Below are positions 1-5,664 of a stretch of 6,035 bases of DNA, in pieces (within the stretch, counting starts at the first letter, position 1; each line of letters opens with the position of its first letter). Below the pieces are notes generated by a model. It made no database searches. It was not told the DNA's origin and worked only from the letters and a program-made list of their open reading frames with translations. The translations under genes were made by a program, and so were the position numbers. This stretch comes from an uncultured Lachnospiraceae bacterium (lineage in GTDB: Bacteria; Bacillota; Clostridia; Lachnospirales; Lachnospiraceae). Where the stretch lies: the NCBI GenBank assembly GCA_902473545.1, contig CABRSG010000144.1:1-6035 (forward strand). The letters run 5' to 3'.

Positions 1-1
1 C

Positions 2-553
2 CTGGAATCGGAGGGCGCCGAGGCGGTAGTCCCGGATCTTCTGGATTTCCTGTTCTACTGCTTCTACAACTCAAACTTCAAGGCAAACGAGCTTGGCATG
101 AAAAAGAGCACGGCGGCGATTTCCAACGCCGGAATCAAGCTTCTGGAATTTATACGGAACACCTCCGTGAAGGAATTTGAAAAGAGCCGCCATTTCGAAG
201 CTCCGACGAAAATTTCCGTTCTGGCGGAGTATGCGAAGCCGATCGTATCGCTCGGCAACCAGACCGGCGAGGGCTGGTTCCTTACCGGCGAGATGATGGA
301 GCTGATACATAGCGGTGTAAATAATATCGTCTGCACGCAGCCGTTCGGCTGTCTGCCGAACCATGTGGTCGGCAAGGGCGTTATCAAAGAAATCCGCCGT
401 CAGCACCCGCTGGCGAATATCGTGGCGATCGACTACGATCCGGGCGCCAGTGAGGTAAACCAGCTTAATCGTATTAAGCTGATGCTAAGCACCGCGCAAA
501 AGAATCTGCGGGCGCAGAGGCAGGCGGAAGCGGCGGCTGCGAAGGATGCATAA
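2..553 (+). CDS. 2-hydroxyacyl-CoA dehydratase activase-related protein, C-terminal 183 residues (5' end outside window)
   Basis: The frame is open from the first complete codon at position 2 to a TAA at 551-553, so this is the 3' end of a longer gene. The visible residues match my knowledge of the C-terminal part of large (roughly 1400-residue) Clostridia proteins related to the activator of 2-hydroxyglutaryl-CoA dehydratase (BadF/BcrA-type ATPase modules fused to DUF2229 and dehydratase-like modules). Characteristic stretches are SLGNQTGEGWFLTGEMMELI, then NNIVCTQPFGCLPNHVVGKG with cysteines at partial-protein residues 111 and 117, then VAIDYDPGASEVNQLNRIKL. The cysteines could bind an Fe-S cluster, which is inference. 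Well-studied relatives use ATP to drive single-electron transfer to a dehydratase in amino-acid fermentation, but the substrate of this long form is not established. The last ~25 residues are an Ala/Gln/Arg-rich tail. An internal ATG at 98 is not the true start, because homologous sequence continues upstream of it. The gene is followed by a strong terminator and is not co-transcribed with the next gene. Confidence 0.85.
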   Translation: MESEGAEAVVPDLLDFLFYCFYNSNFKANELGMKKSTAAISNAGIKLLEFIRNTSVKEFEKSRHFEAPTKISVLAEYAKPIVSLGNQTGEGWFLTGEMMELIHSGVNNIVCTQPFGCLPNHVVGKGVIKEIRRQHPLANIVAIDYDPGASEVNQLNRIKLMLSTAQKNLRAQRQAEAAAAKDA

Positions 554-569
554 ATAATAGTCGTTTCGA

Positions 570-604
570 AAAAAGCGATAGAGGATTTTCCTTTATCGCT
601 TTTT
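570..604 (+). terminator. Intrinsic terminator of the activase-related gene
   Basis: A 15-bp perfect stem (one G-U pair) forms between 570-584 and 590-604 with a 5-nt loop (585-589). The 5' arm begins AAAAAGCGATA and the 3' arm ends TATCGCTTTTT, giving a terminal U run. It starts 17 nt after the stop codon. The A-run on the 5' side means the structure could also act on the opposite strand. Confidence 0.9.
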
Positions 605-679
605 CATATTAATCAAGCGTCGGTGTGTCGAAAAACATATTGTATTTAGAAAGTTTTTTCTGATTTTCAGCAAAAACTA

Positions 680-708
680 TTGATTATCTGGCTGTTTTTG
701 GATATATT
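680..708 (+). promoter_or_regulatory. Sigma-A-type promoter for the DUF4143 ATPase gene
   Basis: A -35 hexamer TTGATT (680-685) and a -10 hexamer TATATT (703-708) are separated by exactly 17 nt in an AT-rich stretch. The predicted transcription start near 715 leaves only about 15 nt of leader, beginning at the ribosome binding site AAAGGAGG (715-722). That site sits 7 nt from the ATG at 730. The gene therefore appears to be transcribed alone and translated strongly. Between the upstream terminator and this promoter (605-679) I see no other feature. Confidence 0.65.
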
Positions 709-729
709 AATGATAAAGGAGGCGATATT

Positions 730-1929
730 ATGATTATCAGACCCCACTATTTAGAAATGCTGAAAACTTATCGTGACGCGCCGCTGGTAAAAATCCTTGC
801 CGGTATTCGCCGCTGCGGAAAATCCACGATTTTAAAAATGCTGCAGGAGGATTTGATAAAAAGTGGCGTTCCCGCCAATCATATCCTCAATATGTGTTAT
901 ACCTCGGAGGATTTTGCAGATGGTATGACCCACAGGGATATGTATAACGGCATAAAAGAAAAAATAACGGATGACGGGCGTTACTATCTTTTGCTTGACG
1001 AGGTACAGGAAATCACCGGATGGGAAAAAGCCGTCAACAGTCTGCTCGAAAACAACAATACCGATATCTATGTAACAGGCTCCAATTCCAGACTGATGGC
1101 AGGTGAAATATCCACCTATCTCACAGGACGGTATGTCTCGATTCCCGTATTTACGCTGTCCTTTGCCGAGTATATGGATTTCAAAAAAGCAGACGGACGC
1201 ACTCCGAAAGAACTTCTTACCGAATATATCCGTATGGGCGGTTTTCCGATTGTTGCACTGAGCAATTTTGACGAGGGTCCTGCCTATCAGATTGTCGAGG
1301 GAATTTACCATTCCGTTATTACAGGTGATATAACGAAACGGCACCATATTACGAATTTTGACTTGTTCAACCGTGTTGTGAAATATGTAATTGAAAATGT
1401 CGGCAAAACCTTTTCCGCAAACGCTATTGTAAAGTTTCTGAAAAGCGAGGGACGTTCTCTCTCGGTAGAATCCGTCTACAACTATCTGGAATGGCTGGAA
1501 AAAGCTTTTGTGATATACCGCTGCCAGCGCTATGACCTGCAAGGGAAATCCGTACTGAAAACGCAGGAAAAATTCTATCTCGCCGACGCTTCTCTGAAAT
1601 ACTGCATGATGGGTTTCAATCCGAAATCTGTTGCCGCAATGCTTGAAAATATCGTGTACTTTGAGCTTCGCAGAAAAGGTTACGAAGTCTTTATCGGCAA
1701 GAATGAAACGAAAGAAATCGACTTTGTGGCAGTGCGCCGTGACGAGCGTATCTATGTGCAGGTATGCCGCAATCTACCGGAGGAATCCGACCGCGAGGTC
1801 GCCAATCTGCTTGAGATCAAAGACCACTACCCCAAGTATGTAGTCACACTTGACGAGCTTGCCGCAGGGAATATCAATGGTGTGAAAATCATGTATCTGG
1901 CAGATTTTTTGTTGAGTGAAAAGTATTAA
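730..1929 (+). CDS. AAA_14/DUF4143-family ATPase (399 aa)
   Basis: This is a P-loop ATPase of the AAA_14 plus DUF4143 family, a cytoplasmic protein type that is common and often multicopy in gut anaerobes and whose cellular role is unknown. Walker A is GIRRCGKST (residues 25-33), Walker B is YLLLDE (86-91), the sensor-like strand is VTGSNS (115-120), and R134 lies in the family hallmark LTGRY. Residues ~200-275 look like a winged-helix segment. The C-terminal part resembles a PD-(D/E)XK nuclease fold, with E312, the pair E329/D331 in EIDFV, and Q344. Where an active nuclease would carry lysine there is C346 (VQVC), so cleavage activity is doubtful. The length is normal and the gene is intact. 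The start is fixed by AAAGGAGG at 715-722. It has its own promoter and sits between terminators, with no partner gene. Its sequence looks more AT-rich than the flanking genes, consistent with separate acquisition, which is inference. Family assignment is firm; function is not known. Confidence 0.93.
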   Translation: MIIRPHYLEMLKTYRDAPLVKILAGIRRCGKSTILKMLQEDLIKSGVPANHILNMCYTSEDFADGMTHRDMYNGIKEKITDDGRYYLLLDEVQEITGWEKAVNSLLENNNTDIYVTGSNSRLMAGEISTYLTGRYVSIPVFTLSFAEYMDFKKADGRTPKELLTEYIRMGGFPIVALSNFDEGPAYQIVEGIYHSVITGDITKRHHITNFDLFNRVVKYVIENVGKTFSANAIVKFLKSEGRSLSVESVYNYLEWLEKAFVIYRCQRYDLQGKSVLKTQEKFYLADASLKYCMMGFNPKSVAAMLENIVYFELRRKGYEVFIGKNETKEIDFVAVRRDERIYVQVCRNLPEESDREVANLLEIKDHYPKYVVTLDELAAGNINGVKIMYLADFLLSEKY

Positions 1930-1991
1930 GCAGGAAAGCGTAAAAAAAAACAGCCATGCAGCCGCAAACCGTGCAGACACACAGACGCACA

Positions 1992-2024
1992 GAATCCGGT
2001 CGCCATATTTCCGGCGCCGGATTC
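1992..2024. other. Strong 12-bp hairpin in the convergent intergenic region
   Basis: GAATCCGG (1992-1999) plus CGCC (2001-2004) pair with GGCG (2013-2016) plus CCGGATTC (2017-2024), with T2000 bulged and an 8-nt loop. On the + strand it is followed by CTTTGTATTG, a weak U tract, so it may be a secondary terminator for the ATPase gene or an mRNA 3'-end stabilising structure. No U-run follows it on the minus strand. Confidence 0.55.
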
Positions 2025-2087
2025 CTTTGTATTGCCATGCATACGACAAAAATATCCAGTGGACGTTTTTTAGTTGGCGCCGGATTC
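2013..2087 (+). repeat. 12-bp direct repeat GGCGCCGGATTC (two copies)
   Basis: Identical copies lie at 2013-2024 and 2076-2087, 63 bp apart start to start. An inverted version with one extra base (GAATCCGGTCGCC) is at 1992-2004. The first copy forms the 3' arm of the hairpin at 1992-2024, and the second could pair with the same 5' arm instead. Both copies are noncoding. The origin is unknown: a small palindromic repeat family or a local duplication are both possible. Confidence 0.6.
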
Positions 2088-2104
2088 ATGACGCCGGTTT
2101 GTGT

Positions 2105-2126
2105 CCCGCAGGATGCTGCGGGTTTT
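2105..2126 (+). terminator. Probable intrinsic terminator in the convergent intergenic region
   Basis: CCCGCAG (2105-2111) pairs with CTGCGGG (2116-2122) in a 7-bp GC-rich stem with a 4-nt loop, followed by TTTT (2123-2126) and then CTG. It is oriented to stop + strand transcripts leaving the DUF4143 gene, about 175 nt after its stop codon. On the minus strand the hairpin also forms just past the permease stop codon (2163) but lacks a U-run, so it would be a poor terminator there. No better minus-strand terminator was found. The T9 run read on the minus strand at 1950-1942 lacks a convincing preceding stem. Confidence 0.55.
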
Positions 2127-2148
2127 CTGATTCCAGGTATCCCGCAGC
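2115..2148. other. Alternative hairpin competing with the 2105-2126 terminator
   Basis: GCTGCGGG (2115-2122) is also fully complementary to CCCGCAGC (2141-2148), an 8-bp stem with an 18-nt loop that contains the terminator's T run. The arm 2115-2122 cannot pair with both partners, so the two structures are mutually exclusive. Whether this is regulatory or simply a local duplication of the CCCGCAG arm cannot be decided from sequence alone. Confidence 0.45.
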
Positions 2149-2162
2149 CTCTGCATGTCTTT

Positions 2163-4787
2163 TTAGTTTTCGGTGTCCCGCAATTGCTGTACGATGCTCT
2201 CCTTCTGTGTCCGCCGGTATGCCGCGAACGGTACTATCACTGCAAGGGCCGCCAGCAGGGGCAGCATGATCAGATAGGCAAGGAAGTTCGGGCGGTAGGC
2301 GAAGAACATGATCACGTTGTTGAGCGCTGTCATGATTGCCCAGGACAGCACGGTTCCCAGTATGAGACTGATGACGCCGGATATCAGCACGTAATACAGC
2401 CCCTCTTCCACCAGCATCCGCTTTAGCTGCCGCTGCGTCATGCCGATGCTGCAGAGTATGGCGAATTCCCGTTTGCGGGCGATGATTCCCGTAACGATGG
2501 AGTTTATGAAATTCAGCACCCCGATAATGGCGATTACCGCGCTGAGAGCGATTCCGATAATGCGTATTGCCGTAATCATGCTGTCAAAGCCTTCCATCAG
2601 CGACGCCTTTGTCAGATAGCCCATTTCCGGGTTTGTGTTTTCGCAGTAGTTTTCGATTTCCTGCACGAAGCTGTCAAGCTGTGTTTCTTCTACTGTGTAG
2701 GATACGCCGAAGCGCCAGCTATATGGGGATGTCTGTACATCCTGCTCTGGCAGCACTGCACGCACACCGTTGACAGGGCTGGACTGGTCTGTCATGCTGG
2801 ATGGAATCTCCACGATTGCCATCACCTCATACTCTTTTTCTTCCAGATTCGTAAAGTAGTAATCGACAATATTTCCCGCCTCGTCTTTTATCTCTATGGC
2901 TTCCGAATCATCCGTTACCGTGAGCACCTTCAGCTTCTCGCCCGGACGATAGACGCGCGCGCCCTCTGTATGATCGCCGATAATTTCCGTCAGCAGCACA
3001 TAGCCGCCCTGCGAAAATTTTTCGATATCCAGCTCTCCGTCCAGCACCTTCAAATTGGACAGGATATTCGTATCATATGCATATACGTCTGCGTTAAGCT
3101 GCCGCTGCTCCATCGCCGCATTAATTACACTCGTCCCCCAGTCGCCTTCCCTTAGAATGCCCTGGTCCGCAAAGCTCTGATAGCGCTCCAGTCCCGTCTC
3201 GTCCAGCGAGATATAGGTTCTGTTGAAAATCTGCCACAGCTCGTTTTTGGAGAGGACGCCCGGCTGTGCGTCCGCCAGCTCTATATATGCCTCATCTACC
3301 CCGGAAGACATCACTGTTCCGCCTCCGGTAATATAGATCGGCGCCAGCAGGACATCGCCCAGCAGCCGCTGCTCCAGATAGGCGTCGATGCGGAAGCTTC
3401 CGATGCCGGTCAGCACCACGCACAGCAGCACCATGCTGAAGGACAGAGACAAAAGAACAAGCGTTGTTTTCTTTTTGCTGCGTCCGAGATTGGAGAGCGC
3501 CATGCGGTGAATCCGCGCGCCCGTCTCGGACTTCTTTACCTTTTTGCGAACACCGCTGCCCTCTGTATAGCGGACCGCCTCCACCGGCGACACGCTGCCG
3601 GCTATTTTTCCCGGCTTGCGGCAGCTTATAAAAACGGTGATAAGCGCAAATACGATGCCGAACAGCGCGACCTGCGGACTGAATTTCATTTCCACCCCAA
3701 GGCTGTCATAGCCGGTCACCCGCAGCATAAAGGGAAATACGATCCGGGAAGCCAGATAGCCCGCCGCCAGACCAATCGGTATTCCAATGGCTGAGAGCAC
3801 CAGTGCCTGCCGCCTGATCATGCCCTTTATCTGACGCCCGGTGGTGCCGACTGTCTTCAGCAGTCCGTAAAAACGGATATCCTGGAAAACGGAAATGTAA
3901 AAAATATTATAAATAATCAGATAGCCCGTAATCAGAATCACCACCAGTGCACCCACGAGAATTACCACTGAGAACGGGTCTGCCGCCTCCGCGCGGTTCT
4001 GCATGTATGCCCAGTTCACCCCATACCCTAAGGTGACGTCCGGATCGTAGCCCGCGTCCTCAATGATGGAACGCACCGTCTGCTCAATATCCGCCGCGCT
4101 GTCAAAGTACAGACCGACCGCATACAGACCGGCTCCGGCTTCGTTGGGATGCGATTCGCCCCACGCCACAAAATCCTCGTCGGTGAGACTTCCCTTCAGT
4201 TCCTTCCAGTATGCTTCTGATATATAGAGCTCGGAGGCATGACTGATCTGACTGCCCTCATACCAGCCGCAGACCCGGAAGGTTTTGCTGATTTTCTCCC
4301 CGTGAAAGGTAAATTCCAGCGGGATTTCCACGCCCGTCTCATACGGTAGCTTCAGTTCGTCCAGCACGTAGGTGTCGACGATAATGTCATCCTCCTTTTC
4401 CGGCATCGTGCCCTCCGCCAGCGTGATAAAGGAGTTCTCCAGTTCCTCCTCTCCCTGCGCCAGCCGCAGCTCGTACTGGCGTCGTGTCAGATTTTCCGCC
4501 TGCCCGATATAGATATTCCAGGTGTACGATTTCACCCGCTCATCCGCTGTCACCTTTTCCATCTGCTCACGGGTGGCGGCTTTCAGACCGGCATGGAATC
4601 TGCCGCCCACCTCCCGCATGGTAGATTCCTGGGTGACGTCCATCATGCCGATTCCCATCGCCGCCAGCGTCGTAAAAAGCATACAGGTGAGCGCGATTGC
4701 CGCGACTGCAAAGATATTACGCATCTTATTGTTTTTGAGGCTCCGCATGGAAAGACGGCGCACCACCCCGCTGTTGTTATTTTTCAT
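2163..4787 (-). CDS. ABC transporter permease with two FtsX domains (874 aa)
   Basis: This is the membrane subunit of an ABC transporter of the FtsX/MacB-like permease superfamily, partner of the ATPase encoded immediately upstream. In 874-aa numbering, TM1 lies at ~25-48, a large extracellular domain at ~49-271, three helices at ~273-298, 325-350 and 373-388, and a basic cytoplasmic linker at ~390-438. The pattern then repeats: TM5 at ~441-462, a second extracellular domain at ~463-735, and three helices at ~737-768, 795-820 and 835-858. Cytoplasmic coupling segments such as ARKREFAILCSIGMTQRQLK are typical of the family. The duplicated layout with two large ectodomains differs from BceB-type permeases (about 10 TMs, one ectodomain). 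Such proteins usually act in mechanotransmission or in removing peptides or lipids rather than classical import; the substrate here is unknown. An upstream in-frame start at 4907 was rejected because it lies deep inside the ATPase gene; the ATG at 4785-4787 has a ribosome binding site and begins MKNNNSGVVRRLSMRSLKNN, a normal N-terminus. The gene overlaps the ATPase gene by 11 nt. No frame defects were seen. Confidence 0.92.
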   Translation of the reverse strand: MKNNNSGVVRRLSMRSLKNNKMRNIFAVAAIALTCMLFTTLAAMGIGMMDVTQESTMREVGGRFHAGLKAATREQMEKVTADERVKSYTWNIYIGQAENLTRRQYELRLAQGEEELENSFITLAEGTMPEKEDDIIVDTYVLDELKLPYETGVEIPLEFTFHGEKISKTFRVCGWYEGSQISHASELYISEAYWKELKGSLTDEDFVAWGESHPNEAGAGLYAVGLYFDSAADIEQTVRSIIEDAGYDPDVTLGYGVNWAYMQNRAEAADPFSVVILVGALVVILITGYLIIYNIFYISVFQDIRFYGLLKTVGTTGRQIKGMIRRQALVLSAIGIPIGLAAGYLASRIVFPFMLRVTGYDSLGVEMKFSPQVALFGIVFALITVFISCRKPGKIAGSVSPVEAVRYTEGSGVRKKVKKSETGARIHRMALSNLGRSKKKTTLVLLSLSFSMVLLCVVLTGIGSFRIDAYLEQRLLGDVLLAPIYITGGGTVMSSGVDEAYIELADAQPGVLSKNELWQIFNRTYISLDETGLERYQSFADQGILREGDWGTSVINAAMEQRQLNADVYAYDTNILSNLKVLDGELDIEKFSQGGYVLLTEIIGDHTEGARVYRPGEKLKVLTVTDDSEAIEIKDEAGNIVDYYFTNLEEKEYEVMAIVEIPSSMTDQSSPVNGVRAVLPEQDVQTSPYSWRFGVSYTVEETQLDSFVQEIENYCENTNPEMGYLTKASLMEGFDSMITAIRIIGIALSAVIAIIGVLNFINSIVTGIIARKREFAILCSIGMTQRQLKRMLVEEGLYYVLISGVISLILGTVLSWAIMTALNNVIMFFAYRPNFLAYLIMLPLLAALAVIVPFAAYRRTQKESIVQQLRDTEN

Positions 4788-5496
4788 GGCGCGCTCCTCT
4801 CTGCATCCGCTCTCTGGGCGCATATGCCTCCGGTGTGCTCTGTCCTCCGGTAATCTTCCCGTCCTCAATGCGGATGACGCGGTCGGCAAGCTGCGCCATC
4901 GCATCATTGTGCGTTATCATCACGATTGTCTGGTGAAACTGCTCGCCCGTCAGCTTCAGAAGCCCCAGAACCTCCTGCGATGTTCTGGAGTCCAGATTTC
5001 CGGTCGGCTCGTCCGCGAGGATGATGGCCGGTTTGCTGGCGAGCGCCACTCTCTGCTGCTGTCCGCCGGAGAGCTGGTTCGGCATACTGTTCTTTTTTTC
5101 CAGAATGCCGAGCATATTCATAATTTCTTTGATAAACGCGCGGTCCGGCTTTTCTCCGTCCAGCTCGATTGGAAGCACAATATTTTCATAGACGTTTAAA
5201 ATCGGCACCAGATTATAATTCTGGAAGATAAAACCGATGTTGCGCCTGCGGAAAATCGTCAGCTCTGATTCATTCAGCTTGAAAATTTCTTTTCCGGAAA
5301 CAATGACCTCCCCCGACGTTGCGTAATCCAGCCCGCCGAACATATGCAGCAGCGTGCTCTTGCCGGAGCCGCTCGTTCCAACCACCGCCAGAAATTCGCC
5401 CTCTTCAACCGTGAGGTTCACTCCATCCAGTGCTTTTACAAGATTCGCCCCGGAACCGTAATACTTTTTCAGATTGACTGTTTTTAAGATGTCCAT
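4777..5496 (-). CDS. ABC transporter ATP-binding protein (239 aa), with a 4-residue in-frame deletion after the signature motif
   Basis: This is the cytoplasmic ATPase subunit of the LolD/MacB/BceA-like group, paired with the FtsX-type permease downstream. Walker A is GTSGSGKST (residues 40-48), the Q-loop glutamine is Q92 (IGFIFQNYNL), the signature is LSGGQ (142-146), Walker B is IILADEP (158-164), the D-loop is GNLDS (166-170) and the H-loop is H196. All catalytic residues are present. The odd point is RVA-LASKPA at residues 149-157: relatives read RVAIARALASKPA, so the four residues IARA are absent between A151 and L152, a 12-nt gap at 5043/5044. These belong to the helix linking the signature to Walker B, and the arginine is highly conserved. 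Activity may be reduced or lost, which is inference. The start ATG at 5496-5494 has AAGGGG 8 nt upstream. A promoter with a likely response-regulator site lies just upstream. The C-terminal ~24 residues form a charged tail overlapping the permease start. Confidence 0.93.
   Translation of the reverse strand: MDILKTVNLKKYYGSGANLVKALDGVNLTVEEGEFLAVVGTSGSGKSTLLHMFGGLDYATSGEVIVSGKEIFKLNESELTIFRRRNIGFIFQNYNLVPILNVYENIVLPIELDGEKPDRAFIKEIMNMLGILEKKNSMPNQLSGGQQQRVALASKPAIILADEPTGNLDSRTSQEVLGLLKLTGEQFHQTIVMITHNDAMAQLADRVIRIEDGKITGGQSTPEAYAPRERMQRGARHEK
4794..4798 (-). promoter_or_regulatory. Ribosome binding site deciding the permease start
   Basis: On the minus strand AGGAG lies 6 nt before the ATG at 4787-4785, inside the last codons of the ATPase gene. 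With the 11-nt gene overlap this implies translational coupling of permease to ATPase. It supports ATG 4787 over the upstream in-frame ATG at 4907. Confidence 0.75.
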
Positions 5497-5526
5497 ATGA
5501 TAGTCCCCTTTCTTATCAGCATTTCG

Positions 5527-5546
5527 GATGCTTTTATACTAGCATC
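5527..5546. repeat. 6-bp inverted repeat around the -10 element
   Basis: GATGCT (5527-5532) and AGCATC (5541-5546) are perfect inverted arms separated by 8 bp that contain the -10 hexamer. The dyad could be an operator or an initially transcribed structure, or chance. No regulator for it is visible. Confidence 0.4.
5533..5538 (-). promoter_or_regulatory. -10 element of the ABC transporter promoter
   Basis: The minus strand reads GCTAGTATAAAAGC, giving TATAAA at 5538-5533 (5 of 6 consensus positions). The sequence 17 nt further upstream (GGAGTG) is not a recognisable -35, so the promoter probably needs an activator. A start near 5527 would give a leader of about 30 nt before the ATPase ATG. 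TAGTAT at 5541-5536 is a less likely alternative -10. Confidence 0.5.
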
Positions 5547-5551
5547 TTTTT

Positions 5552-5568
5552 CTGACACTCCGCTGACA
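5552..5568 (-). promoter_or_regulatory. Tandem TGTCAG repeat, likely OmpR/PhoB-family response regulator site
   Basis: On the minus strand TGTCAG occurs at 5568-5563 and again at 5557-5552, exactly 11 bp start to start. Direct 6-bp half-sites one helical turn apart are the classic binding pattern of OmpR/PhoB-family response regulators. Relative to the predicted -10, the repeat covers roughly -42 to -26, over the place of the missing -35. The neighbouring histidine kinase makes a cognate regulator gene just beyond the window likely. A third copy in opposite orientation is at 5594-5599, within the terminator stem. Confidence 0.5.
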
Positions 5569-5602
5569 AAAAAGAAAAAAGTTCTTACAAAACTGTCAGA
5601 AC
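5568..5602 (-). terminator. Probable terminator between the histidine kinase and ABC transporter genes
   Basis: On the minus strand GTTCT (5602-5598) pairs with AGAAC (5585-5581). Inside this, after a G-A mismatch, ACA pairs with TGT around a GTTT loop. The stem is followed by TTTTTTCTTTTTT (5580-5568). The stem is short, but the U tract is long. It would separate the two-component genes from the transporter genes, which then rely on their own promoter. Confidence 0.55.
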
Positions 5603-5664
5603 CGTCACCCGCGGGGCTGGCTTTGCGCTGCAATGGGTGTCTGAGGATTGCGTGAATGATGACT

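Noticed and set aside
832..1542. 236-codon open frame on the minus strand inside the DUF4143 gene
   Set aside because: It lies wholly antisense to a gene with clear Walker A, Walker B and DUF4143 motifs, and its translation shows no recognisable domain. It is a coding shadow.
1942..1950. A9 run considered as the U tract of a minus-strand terminator for the permease
   Set aside because: The preceding minus-strand sequence (GGCTGCATGGCTG) contains repeated rather than complementary segments, so no stem forms, and it is over 200 nt past the permease stop.
2..2162. CRISPR array, tRNA, rRNA or insertion sequence
   Set aside because: No regularly spaced repeats, cloverleaf, rRNA-like segment or transposase motifs were seen. 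The repeats near 2000-2150 are too few and irregular for an array.
1956..2426. 156-codon + strand open frame crossing the intergenic region into the permease 3' end
   Set aside because: It runs antisense into the permease, includes the hairpins and terminator, and lacks protein-like composition.
4788..4907. 40-residue upstream extension of the permease from an ATG at 4907
   Set aside because: It overlaps the ATPase gene by about 130 nt, its translation is Arg-rich and unlike a membrane protein start, and a ribosome binding site precedes the ATG at 4787.
4522..5199. 225-codon + strand open frame antisense to the ATPase and permease
   Set aside because: It covers two well-supported genes on the opposite strand and contains no recognisable domain.
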